A DNA stretch of 64,000 nucleotides from Owenia fusiformis (Eukaryota > Annelida > Polychaeta > Sabellida > Oweniidae), in NCBI GenBank assembly GCA_903813345.2, contig CAIIXF020000004.1, positions 28,707,985 to 28,771,984 of the forward strand, read 5' to 3'. The position numbers and the translations under genes were made by a program. Below are positions 24,145-33,811 of the stretch, piece by piece. The notes below the pieces were generated by a model, which searched no databases, was not told where the DNA came from, and saw only the letters and a list, made by a program, of their open reading frames with translations. Each line of letters starts with the position of its first letter. The first letter of the stretch is position 1.

Positions 24145-25285
24145 ATGCCATTCTGCAAAATAAACTTTGTTGAAGGGGTTCTTATATGCGGGCAAGGGGA
24201 TTCAATGTTAAGTGCCCTTGGGGAAATGAGGGCTGCCATAGAAAAAAGCAGCCTTAAAGGAAATATTCAAAACTACCAAAAAATGCTAAGAGCAAAATCA
24301 AAATTTAAAGCTTTAAAAAATGTAGAATCTGATTTTGTCTTTTCCATGTGTTAAGCTCCCTTTAGATCAGGTCAAAAACATTAACAATTTATGTATAAAT
24401 TCAGTTATTATGTCAACATAACACTGGACAAACAGCTTGAAATAAGTACATAATAATCAGTGATTAATATCGATTGATGAGATGCATGCCTTCATAGGAG
24501 TCCTTCTATGTATTGAAGTCATACAAAAATTCTACAATAGAGTCGCACTGGAATCAGTGGGAGTGCACATTGCCGGGTCATACCATCAACTTTGGCAAAT
24601 GGATGTCTGTATCAGGCCTATAGAAAACATAGACATTGTTGAAATGCAAAGCTTGTTTTGATGTCTGATTGAACAATATAGTAATGAGCTTGAGCTTGAA
24701 CTTGTTATTTGTTGTTTTTAAGGTATGATACAATCGTTCTTGTAATTTCAGTTTAGAGGGGCAAACATTATTGTCAAACCTCTTCGACTAGCTGGCAGTA
24801 TGTTACCTGTGATGCATGCCACAGCCTAGATCTCTTCCAACCCAGACCACCAATAACCCCAAAACTACCTAAAATGTCATAACTGCTCAGAAATGATGAA
24901 GTGTGATCCCAACTCTTTCACGAAAGATCTATTTAAGCTCCTTACCTTTGTATGCATCTAAGTGTGGATGCATCAATATGTTGAAAAAGACTTGACCATC
25001 ACTATGGCAACAAACATATTAGCAAAACAACAACCACCAGAAGAGAATGTAAAGCATATGAAAGAAAGTGAGAAACAGACATATTGTTTAAATGATATTT
25101 CAGCGATCACAGTGATTTTATTATTGATGGCAAATGGGAATAATGATATACTTGATCAAAAAGAAGCTCTAGAGAACAGTGAAAGAAAACATCACTGCAG
25201 CATAGAGCCAAGGATAACCCAAAGTCTCCTGACCTCTCTAGTCATCACATTGTCTCTAGTCATCACATTGCTATGTTTTGTCTAA
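24145..25285 (+). other. No supported gene; short open frames only
   Basis: Open frames at 24145-24351 and 24962-25282 show no motif. A stretch near 24750-24830 reads as an open segment but stops quickly. It is probably part of the same transposon graveyard. Confidence 0.25.
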
Positions 25286-25362
25286 ATATTTAAAGTTTAA
25301 TTGAACCTAATCATATGGTGTTTGTCAGCCAGCTTCTCTCCCAGATCCTGCACAACAGAAAT

Positions 25363-25488
25363 GCATTGTTGTATTAGATAATACACCATATCACAGCAGG
25401 GCTACAGATGAAACCAAATGTCTGACAACCTGGTCAACAAAGAAAGCAATCAAAGACTGGTTTGATAAAAAGAGGAAAATATTTAATT
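25363..25488 (+). pseudogene. Tc1/IS630-like DDE transposase fragment
   Basis: The frame reads K-C-I-V-V-L-D-N-T-P-Y-H-S-R, then T-T-W-S-T-K-K-A-I-K-D-W-F. D-N-x-P-Y-H-S is the signature around the second catalytic aspartate of Tc1/IS630-type transposases. It is normally followed by a P-T-x-S-x-K-x-x-x-x-x-W-L segment, matched here by T-x-W-S-T-K-K-x3-D-W-F. A stop follows within a dozen codons and the third acid is absent. Confidence 0.55.
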
Positions 25489-25539
25489 GATTACAAGTGT
25501 ATGAAATCCTGCATGCTATTAAAGATTGAGTATTAAAGA

Positions 25540-26435
25540 TTGAGTATGAAAGATTTACATGCTAGTGAGGTAAAGTTTTTCATGGACGTTCTGAAGGCAA
25601 AGAAGGATACTGTGTTTGGAGATGCAGTCTATGTATCTAACCTGAATCATAACACAAAACTGAAACTTCCAGATATTGATAATGTTCAAAAAGTATTTGG
25701 CCACATGGAAGATAAGAAAGAGCTTGGAGATATAATTCTGTCTAAGAATCACCCTTTTCAATGCTAGAAGGGGGAGGTTTGAAGCAGTTTGCCTCACAAT
25801 AGAGGACTGGAAAGCTTCTAAAGATCAAGCCTTAAGTGAACACATGCCTTATTTTGGTGCAAATTTTTGGGCAACAATTTTCTTGCCCTTGACGGAACAT
25901 ATTTCTATACTTAAAATTGCAAAATTATGTTTAATGCAAAAATATAGAGTGGCTAAAAACAAACATCTATCTACTCAAGTTTTTGAGCAATATTTTTTAG
26001 ATGGACATGTGCTACACGCAGTTGGAAGATTGGCAAAACAATGACAGCTTTATCACTCTGCATATTCTAAATCAATGATTCAGAGGGTGAAAACACATTA
26101 TTTTCCAGGCTTGGGCCCCTTGACCTTTTTATACCTGATATCCTTAATGAAATATAGGTGAAATATATGCCATATGAGGAAAGGTTGGATCAAATTTGAT
26201 GCTTCGGATGCATTTTGGTAAGATGATCCAGTCACCTATCAGTCTAGGAAATGGGTCTGATCCGGGAGCCCATCAGTGTAAAAAATTTAAGTCTCTCCAT
26301 GAGTCTGAGGAACTGTCTGTAGGAAAGGAGTCTAATGACATAGATCTGGTAAAAGACCCTGTAACCAGTGGTAGTGATTGTTTGTATAAAGTAGATCTAT
26401 TATTCTATATTGTACATGTTTATGTATTTGTCTAA
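25540..26435 (+). other. Open fragments, no recognised family
   Basis: Frames at 25540-25764, 25844-26041 and 26196-26432 are open but unrelated to anything I can name. A short duplicated ATTAAAGATTGAGT precedes the first. They may be exons of a decayed gene because they follow one another on the same strand. Confidence 0.25.
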
Positions 26436-26838
26436 AATTTAGAGGCTTTACTTCTCCCGAAAGAGAATTTTGGTGAAACGTTGGTGATAAAATGCCCATG
26501 ATGCACTAAAATTCTGAAGGTCAGAAAAAACTATTACTAAAAATGTTGAAACTTTTTCATTCTGTAATTATTAGAACAAATAACAAATTTAAAGTTCACT
26601 TACAATAATAATATATTACAGACATTATTTTGCAGTCAGGACTCACTTCATGAATTGTTTTCCCTCATCGCTACTCACATTCTTGCCAATATTGCACGAT
26701 ATATATTTGAAGAGCATATTCTGCAAGTAACTGTATGTATAACATAACCTAACCTTGAATTAAATTTGGACGGCTCTATCTATATCTATATCAAAAAGCA
26801 AAACTCAATAAGCACATTACAAACGTTCATTTCAACAG

Positions 26839-27234
26839 GTTCCACTGTCCCAAGTGTACCTGGAACAAGCCTGCATTCTACAAGGGGCAGATGTAAAGGC
26901 ACATGGCATCATACTTTCCATCATACCTTCCACCATACCTTGGTGGTAACCGCATCACTGTAACTTCAACCCTATTGAGCCAATAATGTATCACTATCCA
27001 GGAGTAGCCTTGGACTGGTTGCACGGTGTATGTCTTGGACTTCACAAGCAACTAATGAACCTTTTCTCCACCAACAAGTTCAAGATTGAGCCATTTTCGT
27101 TGGTGTCACATATTGATATATCAATAATTGCACATATTGATGAAATAAATGAAAGACTGAAGAAAGCCTCAAAACGAATGGAAAGAATACTGATTTCTGA
27201 CTTAAGAGAATTAGGAACAGAAAACAGAATCTGA
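26839..27234 (+). pseudogene. EnSpm/CACTA-like transposase relic
   Basis: One frame reads F-H-C-P-K-C-T-W-N-K-P-A-F-Y-K-G-Q-M, a zinc-knuckle-like start. After a stop come L-P-P-Y-L-G-G-N-R-I-T and then Y-P-G-V-A-L-D-W-L-H-G-V-C-L-G-L-H-K-Q-L. The D-x-x-H-x-V-x-L-G-x-x-K-x-L block is typical of EnSpm-like transposases of invertebrates, where the aspartate is catalytic. Short CATACCTTCCAC-type repeats interrupt it. One stop and frame changes make it a pseudogene. Confidence 0.45.
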
Positions 27235-27428
27235 GGAAAAGGGAGAGACAAACAATATAATGAGAAGTCTCTGGGACCAATTGGTGCAAAATGGAATACA
27301 TCCTACCATGATGAATGCCTCTGCACCTTTGCAAGATTTTGATGACCAGGATATATGGGATACCAATAGCATTATATTATATGGCCTAACCCTTATCCAG
27401 TGAAATTGTCATCGCGTTACCCGAGGCA

Positions 27429-27743
27429 TTGTATAAACTCTCAGGCAGATATATTCCTGCTCCAGACAACTACAAGGTCTACAAAATACCAGTCAATATC
27501 ATTGATGCTGCAAAATCTGCTCCTCAAGGAGAGACGCAACGCTTCGCTGATTATGTATTCAGGAAGTTATTCATGTTCAGAGAGTTGAGAAATTGTAATT
27601 TCTCCAGATCTAGGAACAATGCTATTATTGTAGATCCAATTGATGTGTATAAGACAAAGGTCATTATCGACGAGATTGAAAGTATCTACGTCAGGAGAGC
27701 AGCAGAACAAATTGCAAGGTCAGAAATTAACAGGAAGATACTG
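27429..27743 (+). CDS. BEN-like domain segment, terminal exon candidate
   Basis: This 105-codon frame is open from a leucine/serine-rich start through A-A-K-S-A-P-Q-G-E-T-Q-R-F-A, F-R-K-L-F-M-F-R-E-L-R-N-C-N-F-S, V-D-P-I-D-V and a lysine/arginine-rich end. It stops at 27744. The spacing of an A-x-x-x-x-R-x-L-F-x-x-x-E-L block, an N-F-S-R-S-R loop and a D-P helix start resembles a BEN domain, a DNA-binding module often found in transposon-derived genes. It follows the EnSpm-like relic on the same strand and may be its C-terminus. BEN assignment is by eye only. Confidence 0.4.
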
Positions 27744-28039
27744 TAGGCATTTTGCCTACTTCACTTGTTCAGAATCTCATATTTAATGCTCATCTTCAAT
27801 TCAAATTATCTATTTTGTACTTTGTATTGTTAATGATTTGTTATTATTTATGTTTGACTATAATCAAGCAAAAATTTTGCAATATTTTTCGTATATATTT
27901 TCAAATCATATATTATACTCAATTTAGTTACCCAAATGATTCAATAGTTCCAATAAATTCTGATATATATATATCTTATAGTCAAAATAATGTTCCATGT
28001 TCGGAGGTTTTACTGTATTTACATTGTGCCATATACTGA

Positions 28040-28526
28040 GTCATAAATATAGTGATTTGTTACTTTAGGAAATTGATTCATCATCATTCTTCATTGTTTC
28101 ATCACGATGAATGGTGAGGCAAAAGAGAGAGCAGTCGTTCAGTTGATAAGACCATGGAACACTAAGGAGACAGTTTGGGTACAATCTGTAGGTCTCCCTA
28201 GGCTAGGGCTTTCTCAAGCTAATTATTTTAAATATCCACCAAATTCGAGGGAGGCAGGTCACTTTGGATGAGATAACAATGTATAAATAAAAATCTCAGT
28301 ATATGGCCAAGACTGTGTCCATATTCAGGGATACAGGCAAAGGATTTAGAAAGCCTTTACAGAATGTTCATCAATTCAAAACATAAACATTTTTCATACT
28401 TTTATACTTTTTGTACTTTTTTAATGTTGCACTTTAGAAATATCACTCTTTTGTTTTTTCCTGATCCATAGAACTGACTTATAAAAACTTTGAAAAAAAC
28501 TCATAAAAGTTCATAATTCATAAAAC
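28040..28526. other. No supported gene
   Basis: No open frame or recognisable repeat. This is the left flank of the TTAA-bounded MITE. Confidence 0.4.
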
Positions 28527-28810
28527 TTAAACCTGCACATCGCTCCAAAACGCAATCTTGGGTTGTTTCGGGGGTGAACTTTATCATTTTGAGCTTAATG
28601 AAAGATTATAGAATGATGAACAAATGGGGCAAATCTTGTGTAGAAATACTTACAATAAATGTGTCATATCAAAGATTATTCATTGAATTGCTTCGATCGG
28701 CGCCGACGATATGATTTTGGAAAGGTTTCTAAATGAAGAACGTGACGTCACTTCCGAATCATAGCATTCAAAATAAGTAGCGTTTAATTACTTCCACATT
28801 CATAATAACC

Positions 28811-28880
28811 AATACGGTGGTCTAGCGGTACAATTCTCGCCTAGCACGCGGGAGGCCTGGGTTCGAATCCCGCATTCGCC
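28811..28880 (+). tRNA. tRNA-like gene: Gly-type body, anticodon AGC
   Basis: The unit has an A box, TGGTCTAGCGG (28818-28828), and a perfect B box, GGTTCGAATCC (28860-28870). The anticodon arm CTCGC/CTAGCAC/GCGGG (28836-28852) pairs fully. Arm, variable loop and T loop match a eukaryotic tRNA-Gly(GCC), but the loop reads CTAGCAC instead of CTGCCAC. By position the anticodon is AGC (28843-28845), which would decode alanine. The acceptor stem does not close well in any register I tried (best about 5 of 7 pairs), and the outer T-stem pairs and D stem are weak. It is probably a tRNA pseudogene or tRNA-derived element, although its Pol III promoter and terminator look usable. Confidence 0.5.
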
Positions 28881-28893
28881 TTTTTATTTTTTT
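28881..28893 (+). terminator. Pol III oligo-T terminator
   Basis: TTTTT followed by A and a further run of T begins directly after the tRNA-like 3' end. This is where a Pol III transcript of the unit would terminate. Confidence 0.6.
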
Positions 28894-29082
28894 TAACAAA
28901 ATGATTGTTCTTTGATATAACGCAGAAAAAAAACAATTTTTATTTACATAAACTTTATATTAGAGCTTAAAAATGTAAAAACAATATATGTCAACATATT
29001 GCGTTTTGGAGCGATGTGCAGGTTTAAACATAATTTTCTTTTACCTTCATCAGTGACATATATATATATATAAGAGTTCCAA

Positions 29083-29540
29083 AGGACTGTTGTTTAATTG
29101 CGAACTCCCGTGCAGTGATAATATCACTGCGGCGGGCAGGTATCTCACCGTAAGCATGGTAACTTCGTGATAAACAACTGACGTGATTGGTTCTAGTTCC
29201 ATGCTCAGGTCGCGTGATTGTAAAATTTAGACAATTTCATTGGTTGAATTGCGCGTATTAACTAATAAACAACACGTGCGGTAAACTATTATCAACAAAA
29301 CTTTTACTCAGAATTCCTTCCGCAGTGATTTCTTCTCATATTTCAATAATTTTGAAATATTTTGACAAAATAATGATTGGTGAACATAAAAGAACATATA
29401 TTTTATAAGTTGTATGAAAATCAAGTACATCTGTGACAAAAAGGGGGACTATCTTCCCCAAATTTTGGGGATTCCATAATCTGCCGCCGCAGTGTCTATA
29501 CCGAGACACTGCATTGGAGTTCGGTTTAATTGTTCCCAAG
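29083..29540. mobile_element. TIR element with a hairpin in each end
   Basis: The left segment (GTTTAATTGCGAACTCC, then a palindrome, then GGCGGGCAG) and the right segment (CTGCCGCC, a palindrome, then GGAGTTCGGTTTAATTG) are imperfect inverted copies over about 55 bp. The left palindrome GCAGTGATAATATCACTGC (29112-29130) and the right one at 29489-29512 (stem GCAGTGTCT/AGACACTGC) differ in sequence but both keep 8-9 paired bases. The interior has two ATTGG/CCAAT motifs and no intact transposase. Exact ends and target duplication were not settled. It lies 60 bp from the TTAA-flanked MITE. Confidence 0.6.
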
Positions 29541-29544
29541 ATAG

Positions 29545-30976
29545 CTCGGGCCATCTTTGCATTTATGTGTTGTATATAGACGATTAGGTCGTTTAAGGTT
29601 TATTTCCGACAATTGATGTCATTGTGCTTCAATTGCCAGGTATTGCGTTAATTGACCTATAGTGTACATCAAATTGATTAAGCCGTTATTTTCATTTCAG
29701 AAAAACACTTTTTTGGTATTTTTTACTTGCACGTAACCTAAAAATTTTAACTATTTAGCATCAGAAGAACACAACTTCACTTCTTTCTGTTTCAACCAGC
29801 TATTTAAACACAGAAACATCCTTGAGAGAGGCATCTGGTACATGTTTATTACAATTGAGGAAACGTTCTTATATTCAAAGTATTGAAAAATATCTTCAAC
29901 TTCCATGTGTTTTCTATGATGCAATATTTTAGAAACTGACTTGTAAATGGGTGGGTGACCTTTGACCGCCAGTTGCATATCTAGATCTAGTGTAAAGATA
30001 TTCCAAGGACAATGTCACCTAGTTCGGGCTTTAACTCTGTGGATAATTAAATGCTATCGGTCTTCTCATTCACTGATAGAATTGGAAGAATAGGCCTGAA
30101 ATGTTTTCATTTGTATTCTTGCAGATCTTACAAAGCTCCAAGAACGTATAAGCAATAGCCAAAGTGATGGCATATCCTCCATGTATGCTTTTGGCACATT
30201 TGCCCCACAAGAGAGGTCATTACCACTAAAAGAACTGTTTGCTCAGAATGCAAGCTTATAGAAAAGCACTTTAAATCCCAAAAGCTGCACTTGAGTATAA
30301 AAGAAATATGACCATAAACCTACAAGGTTGGATTGATTAGTGCATTTTGGGTGACAACCTAGTGGAATTGCAGGTTGGCAGCCTAAAAAATGGTGCAGTG
30401 CTATGAGGTCCAATTTTACATTCAAAGCTGGACAGGCCAATGCCAAAACTTTCCAATTAGTTGACAATGTCAAGACAAACTTTCTACATGAAACCCCAAA
30501 ATTTAAAAATTCATCTGGTCAAAGAAAAAAGGTCAATAAATCAGAGGACATTTACCCAAAGGAGCAGACCGACCACAGGATGAAGAGACAATCAATCAGC
30601 CAACAAAAATAAAAAATAACAACAATAATCAAAGGAAGCTAAGAGTTCAAATCAAGACACCATGTTATAGTAATCAAACTGTTAGGTTACGTTTTTACTT
30701 GTAAAAACCTTGAGAAATCCATGTATTGAGAAAATTGGAGAAGAAAGGATGGGTATCGATATGGCGAATGTTTCTCGGCCATCTTTTGAATGATAACAAT
30801 ATAATTTGAAATAGATATATATATATAAGCCTATATATACTTTTTGAGAAAAAAAGATCCGGAAGTGAATAAAATGGAGTAAATTTTATGGAAAGAAGGC
30901 CAAGTGTTTTGGAGTTTAGAGTGGTTTGTAGGACTATAAACATTCCCTTTGTGGAACGATATTGCATATAAAGTAG
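29545..30976. other. No firmly supported gene
   Basis: A plus-strand piece after TTGCAG at 30124 reads L-T-K-L-Q-E-R-I-S-N-S-Q-S-D-G and stays open to 30260. Another open piece lies at 30403-30609 and is lysine-rich. Neither has a recognised motif. The 215-codon minus frame at 30695-31339 overlaps the real ORF1 and is judged a shadow. Confidence 0.3.
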
Positions 30977-32056
30977 TTGTGTATTGAAAGAACTGGAAGT
31001 TTTGTTGGAAACATGTCTAAAAAGCCACAGATAGGTCTTCAGAGCAAAATCGGGGAATTTTTTTCCCAAAGTCATGACCAAAATGGCGGCAAAACTCAAG
31101 AAAAGGCAGAACTCGTTGTCGTTGATAACCCTCGTAAGAGAACACGAGTTGGCACTAGTGACACTGATGATATAAACGAAACAGAAGGAGATGATGTATA
31201 TGAGGACTCGATGACTGAGGTTGAGGACGATGAAAAGGTAACAAGGTCCTGGATAATGGCTACACTGCACAAATCTTTGAGAACAATTACCAATGAAATC
31301 AGTGCATCGATAGATAAGGTTGTTGCCGACGTAATTCAACCAACGAAAGATAAAGTGGATAAACTAGAAAACGAGAACATCGAACTCAAGTCAGCCATTT
31401 CTAAATTAACAGAAAAAATAGAGTCACTAGAACAGCAGCACTTGATTCTGTTCAGCGAGTGCAACCACAACTCGCAGTATAGTAGAAAAAACACTATTAG
31501 AGTGCTAGGAATTCCGGAAAAAACCGTGAAGTACGAAAAGGACAGGAAAAATGAAGACTGCAAATTATCTGTCTGCGAAAATGAGACCATTGTTGAGTGT
31601 TTGTCTCAAGATATCTTACATCCTGATAAGGTTGAAGTGGCTCATAGAATAGGGGCATACGATCCAAAGTCTAAATACCCTCGGCCAATCATTATGAAGA
31701 TGAAATTTAGACAATTTAAAGATAACATAATGAAGGAAAAAAGGGCACTCAAGGGCAGTAAGATTATCATATACGAGGATCTTAGTCACGGAAATCGCCG
31801 CCTGCTATATAACCTGAAACAGCATCCTCAAGTGACCCAGGGGTGGAGCTCAAATGGCAAAATCCTTGCCCAACTCCGAAATGGTGAAGTCATCCATGTT
31901 GATGTTTGTGATGATATAGATGACGCCGTAAAATCAGGAATGACCAGAGTGACAACCCGTAGAAGAGCAGATAACTCCCGTGGAGACAACACCTCACGAA
32001 AGACTATCAAAAGAGCTGATGATGTGAGTGATGAAGCAGCTACCACTAGCAAGTAA
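30977..32056 (+). CDS. Intact LINE-type ORF1 protein (coiled coil plus RNA-binding domain)
   Basis: This 359-codon frame has no interruption. The likely start is the second ATG at 31013 (M-S-K-K-P-Q), because the preceding 12 codons look like leader. The order is: an acidic/basic N-terminus, a heptad-patterned coiled coil at about residues 120-160 (D-K-L-E-N-E-N-I, K-L-T-E-K-I-E-S-L-E), an RRM-like segment (T-I-R-V-L-G-I-P-E-K, V-E-V-A-H-R-I-G, P-I-I-M-K-M-K-F) and a C-terminal block with A-L-K-G-S-K-I-I-I-Y-E-D-L-S. This is the plan of L1-type ORF1 nucleic-acid chaperones (Transposase_22 family). No reverse transcriptase follows on this strand. The minus-strand LINE at 33.6-38.1 kb is unrelated by orientation. 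The frame also aligns with the relic at 12312-12430. Confidence 0.75.
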   Translation: MCIERTGSFVGNMSKKPQIGLQSKIGEFFSQSHDQNGGKTQEKAELVVVDNPRKRTRVGTSDTDDINETEGDDVYEDSMTEVEDDEKVTRSWIMATLHKSLRTITNEISASIDKVVADVIQPTKDKVDKLENENIELKSAISKLTEKIESLEQQHLILFSECNHNSQYSRKNTIRVLGIPEKTVKYEKDRKNEDCKLSVCENETIVECLSQDILHPDKVEVAHRIGAYDPKSKYPRPIIMKMKFRQFKDNIMKEKRALKGSKIIIYEDLSHGNRRLLYNLKQHPQVTQGWSSNGKILAQLRNGEVIHVDVCDDIDDAVKSGMTRVTTRRRADNSRGDNTSRKTIKRADDVSDEAATTSK

Positions 32057-32059
32057 TAA

Positions 32060-33390
32060 CGTTGATTCCGTGGTAAATATCACCCTATATATATTTAAAA
32101 CCAGACATTATTTTTCTATATATAAACTTTTCACCTGTCCTAGGACTACCGTTAGACAGTGAAACGTAAATTTCAACTGGAATACACCAAATGAAATGAC
32201 ACTTTCTCATATGGAAAACACCAGAAATCATTCATAAAAGTGACAACTTTGCTCTGGTATTTCTCCAAACGGACATTACGAATATTACAAACTTTTATAA
32301 ATAATTATGCATTGGTACCCTTGTGATTGATATGTTTTCAGTAAATAGACCATAATGGACTAGATAATGCATGAAATTACGGTCAAACTACATGCCCACC
32401 GTGCAAATCTTTGTTTACATTTAGATCTTTTGTTTACTGCAACTGTGCATGCGCTGAAAGCTGACCTTGCATTACAGCTGGAAATGTTTTTAAATGTTGA
32501 AAACGTAACAAAATACCATTCCTACTGAATAATAGTGGATGTTTTTGGACTTAATTGAACGCTTTATATGTGATGAATGTTCATGCAATGTAAAGTCTAC
32601 GTGGATTTAATATATACACTGAAACATACACAAGGTAGGCTAATAGTATTCTATTCGCCACTTTTTATGTGGACATACAATGTTTGAATGCAATGCTGCT
32701 TGATTTCCAAACTGAAGTTGTAGTACTAGTCTCTTGGACATATGGGCCTTATGATGATTACGGTTCCAAATCAAACAACTACATTGCAAAGGGTCCATTC
32801 ATCCAAACCTGGTAAACTTCAGTTTTGTTGAGAAAATGTAACATTTTGGAACAAAACAAATGACAGGTGGATTTTCTATCACCAAATCCAAACCTTTGTG
32901 TTTTGAAAGCCCTATAGTCTCAGATATTGTCTAGATCAGATACATATCCTTTTGTGTATTTGTTACATTTTCATATACTCTCATTTACTGACGTATGGCT
33001 CCTTGAAAATTAACTTATTTTTAACATGGTAAATCTCCACCTTCAGCAACTCCATAGATGTCATTATTTTTGTTCCAAACTAATACATGTAGTTTTGCTT
33101 ATACCCCCATACATGTATGCACATGGAAAATAGACCATATGTATGTATATATGTTGGAGTCTAGAGAGCCCTTAATGCAGCCCATGAGTAAAGTTATCAA
33201 TATTTGGGCTTTCAGAGTGATTGTAAGTTTTGACTTCTTTTCTGAATTGGGGTTACTGTTTGGATAGCCTCTTACAAGGAAAATCAGTTACTTTGAATCC
33301 CTGCTATACTCAATTAATTAAATTATCTTACCCATCATCATGACAGCTTTATGACAATTCGATACTACTTGAAAATTAAAGTGTTACAAA
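32060..33390. other. No gene seen downstream of ORF1
   Basis: AT-rich, with no endonuclease or reverse transcriptase motif in any frame. It could include 3' untranslated sequence of the ORF1 element, but no poly(A) or target duplication was found. Confidence 0.4.
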
Positions 33391-33600
33391 CTATATACAG
33401 TGGCGTAGCGTGGGTATTTTGTGAGTGTACGCCACGAGTAAGCGAAATAGACGTGCTTTGAAGGGGGTGTGTTGGGGGGTGGGGGGATTTTCCCCTAAGA
33501 AAATTTGAAAATGAGATTGCATTTGAAGCGTTCTGGGGCGTTTGAAATATGAAATTCCGACTATCGATAAATAGAATGTAATTAATTATTAGCAATTTTT

Positions 33601-33610
33601 ATCCATTTTT
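33601..33610. repeat. LINE target-site duplication, left copy
   Basis: ATCCATTTTT is identical to 38150-38159. It abuts the LINE's ATT/TAA-rich 3' tail, as expected for target-primed insertion of a minus-strand copy. Confidence 0.7.
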
Positions 33611-33811
33611 ATTATTATTATTAAAAATATTTTATTCGTCTATAAGTTTTACATACATTATATTAATACAATTGGACGAAATGGATCGGACAAGAGGCTT
33701 TCGCCTATTCTAAGTCCTCTCCTTTGGTTGTCCTAGAGAATTATTACAGTTTTATTTATTTGTGCAGGATGGGAGGCTTGGGAAGAAATGAGAGAGTGAA
33801 AGGAGGAAAAA

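Larger units (their letters stand above)
28527..29027. mobile_element. 493-bp TTAA-flanked MITE containing a tRNA-like gene
   Basis: Perfect 26-bp terminal inverted repeats beginning ACCTGCACATCGCTCC lie at 28531-28556 and 28998-29023. Both are immediately flanked by TTAA, the target site of piggyBac and Kolobok transposons. Weaker inverted symmetry continues inside: ATATCAAAGA near 28670 faces its complement near 28910, and CATTTTGAGCTTAATG faces a related segment near 28960. The ends therefore once formed longer inverted repeats. The only recognisable internal gene is the tRNA-like unit at 28811-28880, near the centre. No transposase is encoded. A CRE-like GTGACGTCAC lies about 60 bp upstream of the tRNA-like unit. 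Confidence 0.85.

Noticed and set aside
28818-28880. Calling this a functional tRNA-Ala(AGC)
   Set aside because: The acceptor stem and the outer T-stem pairs do not form cleanly and the body is Gly-like, so only a tRNA-like unit is claimed.
30695-31339. A 214-residue minus-strand open frame
   Set aside because: It lies antisense to the ORF1 at 30977-32056 over much of its length. Its composition is hydrophobic in the way shadow frames of charged coiled-coil genes are, and it has no motif.
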